DNA from: Uranotaenia lowii
Taxonomy: Eukaryota; Arthropoda; Insecta; Diptera; Culicidae
Direction of reading: 5' to 3'
DNA length: 64,000 nt
NCBI RefSeq assembly: GCF_029784155.1
Contig: NC_073693.1
Span: 333,834,009 to 333,898,008, forward strand
The translations under genes and the position numbers were made by a program. Under the pieces are notes generated by a model. That model searched no databases. It was not told where the DNA came from and saw only the letters and a list, made by a program, of their open reading frames with translations. Below are positions 32,839 to 44,624 of the stretch, one piece after another. Positions within the stretch are counted from its first letter, which is position 1; each line of letters begins with the position of its first letter.

Positions 32839-35800
32839 TCATTTTGTCATTTTTGTCATTTTTGTCATTTTTGTCATTTTTGTCATTTTTGTCATTTTTG
32901 TCATTTTTGTCATTTTTGTCATTTTTGTCATTTTTGTCATTTTTGTCATTTTTGTCATTTTTGTCATTTTTGTCATTTTTGTCATTTTTGTCATTTTTGT
33001 CATTTTTGTCATTTTTGTCATTTTTGTCATTTTTGTCATTTTTGTCATTTTTGTCATTTTTGTCATTTTTGTCATTTTGTCATTTTTGTCATTTTTGTCA
33101 TTTTGTCATTTTTGTCATTTTTGTCATTTTTGTCATTTTGTCATTTTTGTCATTTTTGTCATTTTTGTCATTTTTGTCATTTTGTCATTTTGTCATTTTG
33201 TCATTTTTGTCATTTTTGTCATTTTGTCATTTTTGTCATTTTTGTCATTTTTGTCATTTTTGTCATTTTTGTCATTTTTGTCATTTTGTCATTTTTGTCA
33301 TTTTTGTCATTTTTGTCATTTTTGTCATTTTTGTCATTTTTGTCATTTTTGTCATTTTTGTCATTTTTGTCATTTTTGTCATTTTTGTCATTTTTGTCAT
33401 TTTTGTCATTTTTGTCATTTTTGTCATTTTTGTCATTTTTGTCATTTTTGTCATTTTTGTCATTTTTGTCATTTTTGTCATTTTTGTCATTTTTGTCATT
33501 TTTGTCATTTTTGTCATTTTTGTCATTTTTGTCATTTTTGTCATTTTTGTCATTTTGTCATTTTTGTCATTTTTGTCATTTTTGTCATTTTTGTCATTTT
33601 TGTCATTTTTGTCATTTTTGTCATTTTTGTCATTTTGTCATTTTTGTCATTTTTGTCATTTTTGTCATTTTTGTCATTTTTGTCATTTTTGTCATTTTTG
33701 TCATTTTTGTCATTTTTGTCATTTTTGTCATTTTTGTCATTTTTGTCATTTTTGTCATTTTTGTCATTTTTGTCATTTTTGTCATTTTTGTCATTTTTGT
33801 CATTTTTGTCATTTTTGTCATTTTTGTCATTTTTGTCATTTTTGTCATTTTTGTCATTTTTGTCATTTTTGTCATTTTTGTCATTTTTGTCATTTTTGTC
33901 ATTTTTGTCATTTTTGTCATTTTTGTCATTTTTGTCATTTTTGTCATTTTTGTCATTTTTGTCATTTTTGTCATTTTTGTCATTTTTGTCATTTTTGTCA
34001 TTTTTGTCATTTTTGTCATTTTTGTCATTTTTGTCATTTTGTCATTTTTGTCATTTTTGTCATTTTTGTCATTTTTGTCATTTTTGTCATTTTTGTCATT
34101 TTTGTCATTTTTGTCATTTTGTCATTTTGTCATTTTTGTCATTTTTGTCATTTTTGTCATTTTTGTCATTTTTGTCATTTTTGTCATTTTTGTCATTTTT
34201 GTCATTTTTGTCATTTTTGTCATTTTTGTCATTTTTGTCATTTTTGTCATTTTTGTCATTTTTGTCATTTTTGTCATTTTTGTCATTTTTGTCATTTTTG
34301 TCATTTTTGTCATTTTTGTCATTTTTGTCATTTTTGTCATTTTTGTCATTTTTGTCATTTTTGTCATTTTTGTCATTTTTGTCATTTTGTCATTTTTGTC
34401 ATTTTTGTCATTTTTGTCATTTTTGTCATTTTTGTCATTTTTGTCATTTTTGTCATTTTTGTCATTTTTGTCATTTTTGTCATTTTTGTCATTTTTGTCA
34501 TTTTTGTCATTTTTGTCATTTTTGTCATTTTTGTCATTTTTGTCATTTTTGTCATTTTTGTCATTTTTGTCATTTTTGTCATTTTTGTCATTTTTGTCAT
34601 TTTTGTCATTTTTGTCATTTTTGTCATTTTTGTCATTTTTGTCATTTTTGTCATTTTTGTCATTTTTGTCATTTTTGTCATTTTTGTCATTTTTGTCATT
34701 TTTGTCATTTTTGTCATTTTTGTCATTTTTGTCATTTTTGTCATTTTTGTCATTTTTGTCATTTTTGTCATTTTTGTCATTTTTGTCATTTTTGTCATTT
34801 TTGTCATTTTTGTCATTTTTGTCATTTTTGTCATTTTTGTCATTTTTGTCATTTTTGTCATTTTTGTCATTTTTGTCATTTTTGTCATTTTTGTCATTTT
34901 TGTCATTTTTGTCATTTTTGTCATTTTTGTCATTTTTGTCATTTTTGTCATTTTGTCATTTTTGTCATTTTTGTCATTTTTGTCATTTTTGTCATTTTTG
35001 TCATTTTTGTCATTTTTGTCATTTTTGTCATTTTTGTCATTTTTGTCATTTTTGTCATTTTTGTCATTTTGTCATTTTTGTCATTTTTGTCATTTTTGTC
35101 ATTTTGTCATTTTTGTCATTTTTGTCATTTTTGTCATTTTTGTCATTTTTGTCATTTTTGTCATTTTTGTCATTTTTGTCATTTTTGTCATTTTTGTCAT
35201 TTTTGTCATTTTTGTCATTTTTGTCATTTTTGTCATTTTTGTCATTTTTGTCATTTTTGTCATTTTTGTCATTTTTGTCATTTTTGTCATTTTTGTCATT
35301 TTTGTCATTTTTGTCATTTTTGTCATTTTGTCATTTTTGTCATTTTTGTCATTTTTGTCATTTTGTCATTTTTGTCATTTTTGTCATTTTTGTCATTTTT
35401 GTCATTTTTGTCATTTTTGTCATTTTTGTCATTTTTGTCATTTTTGTCATTTTTGTCATTTTTGTCATTTTGTCATTTTGTCATTTTTGTCATTTTTGTC
35501 ATTTTTGTCATTTTGTCATTTTTGTCATTTTTGTCATTTTTGTCATTTTTGTCATTTTTGTCATTTTTGTCATTTTTGTCATTTTTGTCATTTTTGTCAT
35601 TTTTGTCATTTTTGTCATTTTTGTCATTTTTGTCATTTTTGTCATTTTTGTCATTTTTGTCATTTTTGTCATTTTTGTCATTTTTGTCATTTTTGTCATT
35701 TTTGTCATTTTTGTCATTTTTGTCATTTTTGTCATTTTTGTCATTTTTGTCATTTTTGTCATTTTTGTCATTTTTGTCATTTTTGTCATTTTTGTCATTT

Positions 35801-38800
35801 TTGTCATTTTTGTCATTTTTGTCATTTTTGTCATTTTTGTCATTTTTGTCATTTTTGTCATTTTTGTCATTTTTGTCATTTTGTCATTTTTGTCATTTTT
35901 GTCATTTTTGTCATTTTTGTCATTTTTGTCATTTTTGTCATTTTTGTCATTTTTGTCATTTTTGTCATTTTTGTCATTTTTGTCATTTTTGTCATTTTTG
36001 TCATTTTTGTCATTTTTGTCATTTTTGTCATTTTTGTCATTTTTGTCATTTTTGTCATTTTTGTCATTTTTGTCATTTTTGTCATTTTTGTCATTTTTGT
36101 CATTTTTGTCATTTTGTCATTTTTGTCATTTTTGTCATTTTTGTCATTTTTGTCATTTTTGTCATTTTTGTCATTTTTGTCATTTTTGTCATTTTTGTCA
36201 TTTTTGTCATTTTTGTCATTTTTGTCATTTTTGTCATTTTTGTCATTTTTGTCATTTTTGTCATTTTTGTCATTTTTGTCATTTTTGTCATTTTTGTCAT
36301 TTTTGTCATTTTTGTCATTTTTGTCATTTTGTCATTTTTGTCATTTTTGTCATTTTTGTCATTTTTGTCATTTTTGTCATTTTTGTCATTTTTGTCATTT
36401 TTGTCATTTTTGTCATTTTGTCATTTTTGTCATTTTTGTCATTTTTGTCATTTTTGTCATTTTTGTCATTTTTGTCATTTTTGTCATTTTTGTCATTTTT
36501 GTCATTTTTGTCATTTTTGTCATTTTTGTCATTTTTGTCATTTTTGTCATTTTTGTCATTTTTGTCATTTTTGTCATTTTTGTCATTTTTGTCATTTTTG
36601 TCATTTTTGTCATTTTTGTCATTTTTGTCATTTTTGTCATTTTTGTCATTTTTGTCATTTTTGTCATTTTTGTCATTTTTGTCATTTTTGTCATTTTTGT
36701 CATTTTTGTCATTTTTGTCATTTTTGTCATTTTTGTCATTTTTGTCATTTTTGTCATTTTTGTCATTTTTGTCATTTTTGTCATTTTTGTCATTTTTGTC
36801 ATTTTTGTCATTTTTGTCATTTTTGTCATTTTTGTCATTTTTGTCATTTTTGTCATTTTTGTCATTTTTGTCATTTTTGTCATTTTTGTCATTTTTGTCA
36901 TTTTTGTCATTTTTGTCATTTTTGTCATTTTTGTCATTTTTGTCATTTTTGTCATTTTTGTCATTTTTGTCATTTTTGTCATTTTTGTCATTTTTGTCAT
37001 TTTTGTCATTTTTGTCATTTTTGTCATTTTTGTCATTTTTGTCATTTTTGTCATTTTTGTCATTTTTGTCATTTTTGTCATTTTTGTCATTTTTGTCATT
37101 TTTGTCATTTTTGTCATTTTTGTCATTTTTGTCATTTTTGTCATTTTTGTCATTTTTGTCATTTTTGTCATTTTTGTCATTTTTGTCATTTTTGTCATTT
37201 TTGTCATTTTGTCATTTTTGTCATTTTTGTCATTTTGTCATTTTTGTCATTTTTGTCATTTTTGTCATTTTTGTCATTTTTGTCATTTTTGTCATTTTTG
37301 TCATTTTTGTCATTTTTGTCATTTTTGTCATTTTTGTCATTTTTGTCATTTTTGTCATTTTTGTCATTTTTGTCATTTTTGTCATTTTTGTCATTTTTGT
37401 CATTTTTGTCATTTTTGTCATTTTTGTCATTTTTGTCATTTTTGTCATTTTTGTCATTTTTGTCATTTTTGTCATTTTTGTCATTTTTGTCATTTTTGTC
37501 ATTTTTGTCATTTTTGTCATTTTTGTCATTTTTGTCATTTTTGTCATTTTTGTCATTTTTGTCATTTTTGTCATTTTTGTCATTTTTGTCATTTTTGTCA
37601 TTTTTGTCATTTTTGTCATTTTTGTCATTTTTGTCATTTTGTCATTTTTGTCATTTTTGTCATTTTTGTCATTTTTGTCATTTTTGTCATTTTTGTCATT
37701 TTTGTCATTTTTGTCATTTTTGTCATTTTTGTCATTTTTGTCATTTTTGTCATTTTTGTCATTTTTGTCATTTTTGTCATTTTTGTCATTTTTGTCATTT
37801 TTGTCATTTTTGTCATTTTTGTCATTTTTGTCATTTTTGTCATTTTTGTCATTTTTGTCATTTTTGTCATTTTTGTCATTTTTGTCATTTTGTCATTTTT
37901 GTCATTTTTGTCATTTTTGTCATTTTTGTCATTTTTGTCATTTTTGTCATTTTTGTCATTTTTGTCATTTTGTCATTTTTGTCATTTTTGTCATTTTTGT
38001 CATTTTTGTCATTTTTGTCATTTTTGTCATTTTTGTCATTTTTGTCATTTTTGTCATTTGTCATTTTTGTCATTTTTGTCATTTTTGTCATTTTTGTCAT
38101 TTTTGTCATTTTTGTCATTTTTGTCATTTTTGTCATTTTTGTCATTTTTGTCATTTTTGTCATTTTTGTCATTTTTGTCATTTTTGTCATTTTGTCATTT
38201 TTGTCATTTTTGTCATTTTTGTCATTTTTGTCATTTTTGTCATTTTTGTCATTTTTGTCATTTTTGTCATTTTTGTCATTTTTGTCATTTTGTCATTTTT
38301 GTCATTTTTGTCATTTTTGTCATTTTTGTCATTTTTGTCATTTTTGTCATTTTTGTCATTTTTGTCATTTTTGTCATTTTTGTCATTTTTGTCATTTTTG
38401 TCATTTTTGTCATTTTTGTCATTTTTGTCATTTTTGTCATTTTTGTCATTTTTGTCATTTTTGTCATTTTTGTCATTTTTGTCATTTTTGTCATTTTTGT
38501 CATTTTTGTCATTTTTGTCATTTTTGTCATTTTTGTCATTTTTGTCATTTTTGTCATTTTTGTCATTTTTGTCATTTTTGTCATTTTTGTCATTTTTGTC
38601 ATTTTTGTCATTTTTGTCATTTTTGTCATTTTTGTCATTTTTGTCATTTTTGTCATTTTTGTCATTTTTGTCATTTTTGTCATTTTTGTCATTTTTGTCA
38701 TTTTTGTCATTTTTGTCATTTTTGTCATTTTTGTCATTTTTGTCATTTTTGTCATTTTTGTCATTTTTGTCATTTTTGTCATTTTTGTCATTTTTGTCAT

Positions 38801-41800
38801 TTTTGTCATTTTTGTCATTTTTGTCATTTTTGTCATTTTTGTCATTTTTGTCATTTTTGTCATTTTTGTCATTTTTGTCATTTTTGTCATTTTTGTCATT
38901 TTTGTCATTTTTGTCATTTTTGTCATTTTTGTCATTTTTGTCATTTTTGTCATTTTTGTCATTTTTGTCATTTTTGTCATTTTGTCATTTTTGTCATTTT
39001 TGTCATTTTTGTCATTTTTGTCATTTTTGTCATTTTTGTCATTTTTGTCATTTTTGTCATTTTTGTCATTTTTGTCATTTTTGTCATTTTTGTCATTTTT
39101 GTCATTTTTGTCATTTTTGTCATTTTGTCATTTTTGTCATTTTTGTCATTTTTGTCATTTTTGTCATTTTTGTCATTTTTGTATTTTGTCATTTTTGTCA
39201 TTTTTGTCATTTTTGTCATTTTTGTCATTTTTGTCATTTTTGTCATTTTTGTCATTTTTGTCATTTTTGTCATTTTTGTCATTTTTGTCATTTTTGTCAT
39301 TTTTGTCATTTTTGTCATTTTTGTCATTTTTGTCATTTTTGTCATTTTTGTCATTTTTGTCATTTTTGTCATTTTTGTCATTTTTGTCATTTTTGTCATT
39401 TTTGTCATTTTTGTCATTTTTGTCATTTTTGTCATTTTTGTCATTTTTGTCATTTTTGTCATTTTTGTCATTTTTGTCATTTTTGTCATTTTTGTCATTT
39501 TTGTCATTTTTGTCATTTTTGTCATTTTTGTCATTTTTGTCATTTTTGTCATTTTTGTCATTTTTGTCATTTTTGTCATTTTTGTCATTTTTGTCATTTT
39601 TGTCATTTTTGTCATTTTTGTCATTTTTGTCATTTTTGTCATTTTTGTCATTTTTGTCATTTTTGTCATTTTTGTCATTTTTGTCATTTTTGTCATTTTT
39701 GTCATTTTGTCATTTTTGTCATTTTTGTCATTTTTGTCATTTTTGTCATTTTTGTCATTTTTGTCATTTTTGTCATTTTTGTCATTTTTGTCATTTTTGT
39801 CATTTTTGTCATTTTTGTCATTTTTGTCATTTTTGTCATTTTTGTCATTTTGTCATTTTTGTCATTTTTGTCATTTTTGTCATTTTTGTCATTTTTGTCA
39901 TTTTTGTCATTTTTGTCATTTTTGTCATTTTTGTCATTTTTGTCATTTTTGTCATTTTTGTCATTTTTGTCATTTTTGTCATTTTTGTCATTTTTGTCAT
40001 TTTTGTCATTTTTGTCATTTTTGTCATTTTTGTCATTTTTGTCATTTTTGTCATTTTTGTCATTTTTGTCATTTTTGTCATTTTTGTCATTTTTGTCATT
40101 TTTGTCATTTTTGTCATTTTTGTCATTTTTGTCATTTTTGTCATTTTTGTCATTTTTGTCATTTTTGTCATTTTTGTCATTTTTGTCATTTTTGTCATTT
40201 TTGTCATTTTTGTCATTTTTGTCATTTTTGTCATTTTTGTCATTTTTGTCATTTTTGTCATTTTTGTCATTTTTGTCATTTTTGTCATTTTGTCATTTTT
40301 GTCATTTTTGTCATTTTTGTCATTTTTGTCATTTTTGTCATTTTTGTCATTTTTGTCATTTTTGTCATTTTTGTCATTTTTGTCATTTTTGTCATTTTGT
40401 CATTTTTGTCATTTTTGTCATTTTTGTCATTTTTGTCATTTTTGTCATTTTTGTCATTTTTGTCATTTTTGTCATTTTTGTCATTTTTGTCATTTTTGTC
40501 ATTTTTGTCATTTTTGTCATTTTTGTCATTTTTGTCATTTTTGTCATTTTTGTCATTTTGTCATTTTTGTCATTTTTGTCATTTTTGTCATTTTTGTCAT
40601 TTTTGTCATTTTTGTCATTTTTGTCATTTTGTCATTTTTGTCATTTTTGTCATTTTTGTCATTTTTGTCATTTTTGTCATTTTTGTCATTTTTGTCATTT
40701 TTGTCATTTTTGTCATTTTTGTCATTTTTGTCATTTTTGTCATTTTTGTCATTTTTGTCATTTTTGTCATTTTTGTCATTTTTGTCATTTTTGTCATTTT
40801 TGTCATTTTTGTCATTTTTGTCATTTTTGTCATTTTTGTCATTTTTGTCATTTTTGTCATTTTTGTCATTTTTGTCATTTTTGTCATTTTTGTCATTTTT
40901 GTCATTTTTGTCATTTTTGTCATTTTTGTCATTTTTGTCATTTTTGTCATTTTTGTCATTTTTGTCATTTTTGTCATTTTTGTCATTTTTGTCATTTTTG
41001 TCATTTTTGTCATTTTTGTCATTTTTGTCATTTTTGTCATTTTTGTCATTTTTGTCATTTTTGTCATTTTTGTCATTTTTGTCATTTTTGTCATTTTGTC
41101 ATTTTTGTCATTTTTGTCATTTTTGTCATTTTTGTCATTTTTGTCATTTTTGTCATTTTTGTCATTTTTGTCATTTTTGTCATTTTTGTCATTTTTGTCA
41201 TTTTTGTCATTTTTGTCATTTTTGTCATTTTTGTCATTTTTGTCATTTTTGTCATTTTTGTCATTTTTGTCATTTTTGTCATTTTTGTCATTTTTGTCAT
41301 TTTTGTCATTTTTGTCATTTTTGTCATTTTTGTCATTTTTGTCATTTTTGTCATTTTTGTCATTTTTTGTCATTTTTGTCATTTTTGTCATTTTTGTCAT
41401 TTTTGTCATTTTTGTCATTTTTGTCATTTTTGTCATTTTTGTCATTTTTGTCATTTTTGTCATTTTTGTCATTTTTGTCATTTTTGTCATTTTTGTCATT
41501 TTTGTCATTTTTGTCATTTTTGTCATTTTTGTCATTTTTGTCATTTTTGTCATTTTTGTCATTTTTGTCATTTTTGTCATTTTGTCATTTTTGTCATTTT
41601 TGTCATTTTTGTCATTTTTGTCATTTTTGTCATTTTGTCATTTTTGTCATTTTTGTCATTTTTGTCATTTTTGTCATTTTTGTCATTTTTGTCATTTTTG
41701 TCATTTTTGTCATTTTTGTCATTTTTGTCATTTTTGTCATTTTTGTCATTTTTGTCATTTTTTTCATTTTTGTCATTTTTGTCATTTTTGTCATTTTTGT

Positions 41801-42240
41801 CATTTTTGTCATTTTTGTCATTTTTGTCATTTTTGTCATTTTTGTCATTTTTGTCATTTTTGTCATTTTTGTCATTTTTGTCATTTTTGTCATTTTTGTC
41901 ATTTTTGTCATTTTTGTCATTTTTTTCATTTTGTCATTTTTGTCATTTTTGTCATTTTTGTCATTTTTGTCATTTTTGTCATTTTTGTCATTTTTGTCAT
42001 TTTTGTCATTTTTGTCATTTTTGTCATTTTTGTAATTTTTGTAATTTTTGTAATTTTTGTCATTTTTGTCATTTTTGTCATTTTTGTCATTTTCGCCATT
42101 TTTGTCATTTTTGTCATTTTTGTCATTTTTGTCATTTTTGTCATTTTTGTCATTTTTGTCATTTTTGTCATTTTTGTCATTTTTGTCATTTTTGTCATTT
42201 TTGTCATTTTTGTCATTTTTGTCATTTTGTCATTTTGTCA
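32839..42240 (-). repeat. Variant-rich domain of the 9-bp satellite
   Basis: Some fifty 8-bp units (one T missing) are scattered through this part, for example at 33,076, 34,038, 34,384, 34,950, 36,112, 37,638, 38,980, 39,706, 40,289 and 41,580. Each shifts the register of the three reading phases. There is also one gain (41,361), one loss to 7 bp near 38,059 and one GTATTTTG near 39,181. Spacings between variants do not repeat in a regular order, so no higher-order unit is evident here. Confidence 0.85.
41921..42097 (-). repeat. Rare-variant cluster, copy A
   Basis: TTTTTTCAT (41,921-41,929), then three GTAATTTTT units from 42,032, then three normal units and one TTTTCGCCA variant (CGCC at 42,094-42,097). 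The same series with the same internal spacing from GTAA to CGCC (62 bp) recurs at 44,446-44,624. Confidence 0.9.
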
Positions 42241-44445
42241 TTTTTGTCATTTTTGTCATTTTTGTCATTTTTGTCATTTTTGTCATTTTTGTCATTTTTG
42301 TCATTTTTGTCATTTTTGTCATTTTTGTCATTTTTGTCATTTTTGTCATTTTTGTCATTTTTGTCATTTTTGTCATTTTTGTCATTTTTGTCATTTTTGT
42401 CATTTTTGTCATTTTTGTCATTTTTGTCATTTTTGTCATTTTTGTCATTTTTGTCATTTTTGTCATTTTTGTCATTTTTGTCATTTTTGTCATTTTTGTC
42501 ATTTTTGTCATTTTTGTCATTTTTGTCATTTTTGTCATTTTTGTCATTTTTGTCATTTTTGTCATTTTTGTCATTTTTGTCATTTTTGTCATTTTTGTCA
42601 TTTTTGTCATTTTTGTCATTTTTGTCATTTTTGTCATTTTTGTCATTTTTGTCATTTTTGTCATTTTTGTCATTTTTGTCATTTTTGTCATTTTTGTCAT
42701 TTTTGTCATTTTTGTCATTTTTGTCATTTTTGTCATTTTTGTCATTTTTGTCATTTTTGTCATTTTTGTCATTTTTGTCATTTTTGTCATTTTTGTCATT
42801 TTTGTCATTTTTGTCATTTTTGTCATTTTTGTCATTTTTGTCATTTTTGTCATTTTTGTCATTTTTGTCATTTTTGTCATTTTTGTCATTTTTGTCATTT
42901 TTGTCATTTTTGTCATTTTTGTCATTTTTGTCATTTTTGTCATTTTTGTCATTTTTGTCATTTTTGTCATTTTTGTCATTTTTGTCATTTTTGTCATTTT
43001 TGTCATTTTTGTCATTTTTGTCATTTTTGTCATTTTTGTCATTTTTGTCATTTTTGTCATTTTTGTCATTTTTGTCATTTTTGTCATTTTTGTCATTTTT
43101 GTCATTTTTGTCATTTTTGTCATTTTTGTCATTTTTGTCATTTTTGTCATTTTTGTCATTTTTGTCATTTTTGTCATTTTTGTCATTTTTGTCATTTTTG
43201 TCATTTTTGTCATTTTTGTCATTTTTGTCATTTTTGTCATTTTTGTCATTTTTGTCATTTTTGTCATTTTTGTCATTTTTGTCATTTTTGTCATTTTTGT
43301 CATTTTTGTCATTTTTGTCATTTTTGTCATTTTTGTCATTTTTGTCATTTTTGTCATTTTTGTCATTTTTGTCATTTTTGTCATTTTTGTCATTTTTGTC
43401 ATTTTTGTCATTTTTGTCATTTTTGTCATTTTTGTCATTTTTGTCATTTTTGTCATTTTTGTCATTTTTGTCATTTTTGTCATTTTTGTCATTTTTGTCA
43501 TTTTTGTCATTTTTGTCATTTTTGTCATTTTTGTCATTTTTGTCATTTTTGTCATTTTTGTCATTTTTGTCATTTTTGTCATTTTTGTCATTTTTGTCAT
43601 TTTTGTCATTTTTGTCATTTTTGTCATTTTTGTCATTTTTGTCATTTTTGTCATTTTTGTCATTTTTGTCATTTTTGTCATTTTTGTCATTTTTGTCATT
43701 TTTGTCATTTTTGTCATTTTTGTCATTTTTGTCATTTTTGTCATTTTTGTCATTTTTGTCATTTTTGTCATTTTTGTCATTTTTGTCATTTTTGTCATTT
43801 TTGTCATTTTTGTCATTTTTGTCATTTTTGTCATTTTTGTCATTTTTGTCATTTTTGTCATTTTTGTCATTTTTGTCATTTTTGTCATTTTTGTCATTTT
43901 TGTCATTTTTGTCATTTTTGTCATTTTTGTCATTTTTGTCATTTTTGTCATTTTTGTCATTTTTGTCATTTTTGTCATTTTTGTCATTTTTGTCATTTTT
44001 GTCATTTTTGTCATTTTTGTCATTTTTGTCATTTTTGTCATTTTTGTCATTTTTGTCATTTTTGTCATTTTTGTCATTTTTGTCATTTTTGTCATTTTTG
44101 TCATTTTTGTCATTTTTGTCATTTTTGTCATTTTTGTCATTTTTGTCATTTTTGTCATTTTTGTCATTTTTGTCATTTTTGTCATTTTTGTCATTTTTGT
44201 CATTTTTGTCATTTTTGTCATTTTTGTCATTTTTGTCATTTTTGTCATTTTTGTCATTTTTGTCATTTTTGTCATTTTTGTCATTTTTGTCATTTTTGTC
44301 ATTTTTGTCATTTTTGTCATTTTTGTCATTTTTGTCATTTTTGTCATTTTTGTCATTTTTGTCATTTTTGTCATTTTTGTCATTTTTGTCATTTTTGTCA
44401 TTTTTGTCATTTTTGTCATTTTTGTCATTTTTGTCATTTTTGTCA

Positions 44446-44624
44446 TTTTTTTCATTTTTGTCATTTTTGTCATTTTTGTCATTTTTGTCATTTTTGTCAT
44501 TTTTGTCATTTTTGTCATTTTTGTCATTTTTGTCATTTTTGTCATTTTTGTCATTTTTGTAATTTTTGTAATTTTTGTAATTTTTGTCATTTTTGTCATT
44601 TTTGTCATTTTTGTCATTTTCGCC
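44446..44624 (-). repeat. Rare-variant cluster, copy B
   Basis: The same ordered set of variants as copy A, 2,527 bp downstream (GTAA at 44,559; CGCC at 44,621-44,624). Copy A has an extra 8-bp unit between the TTTTTTCAT variant and GTAA that copy B lacks. Confidence 0.9.
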
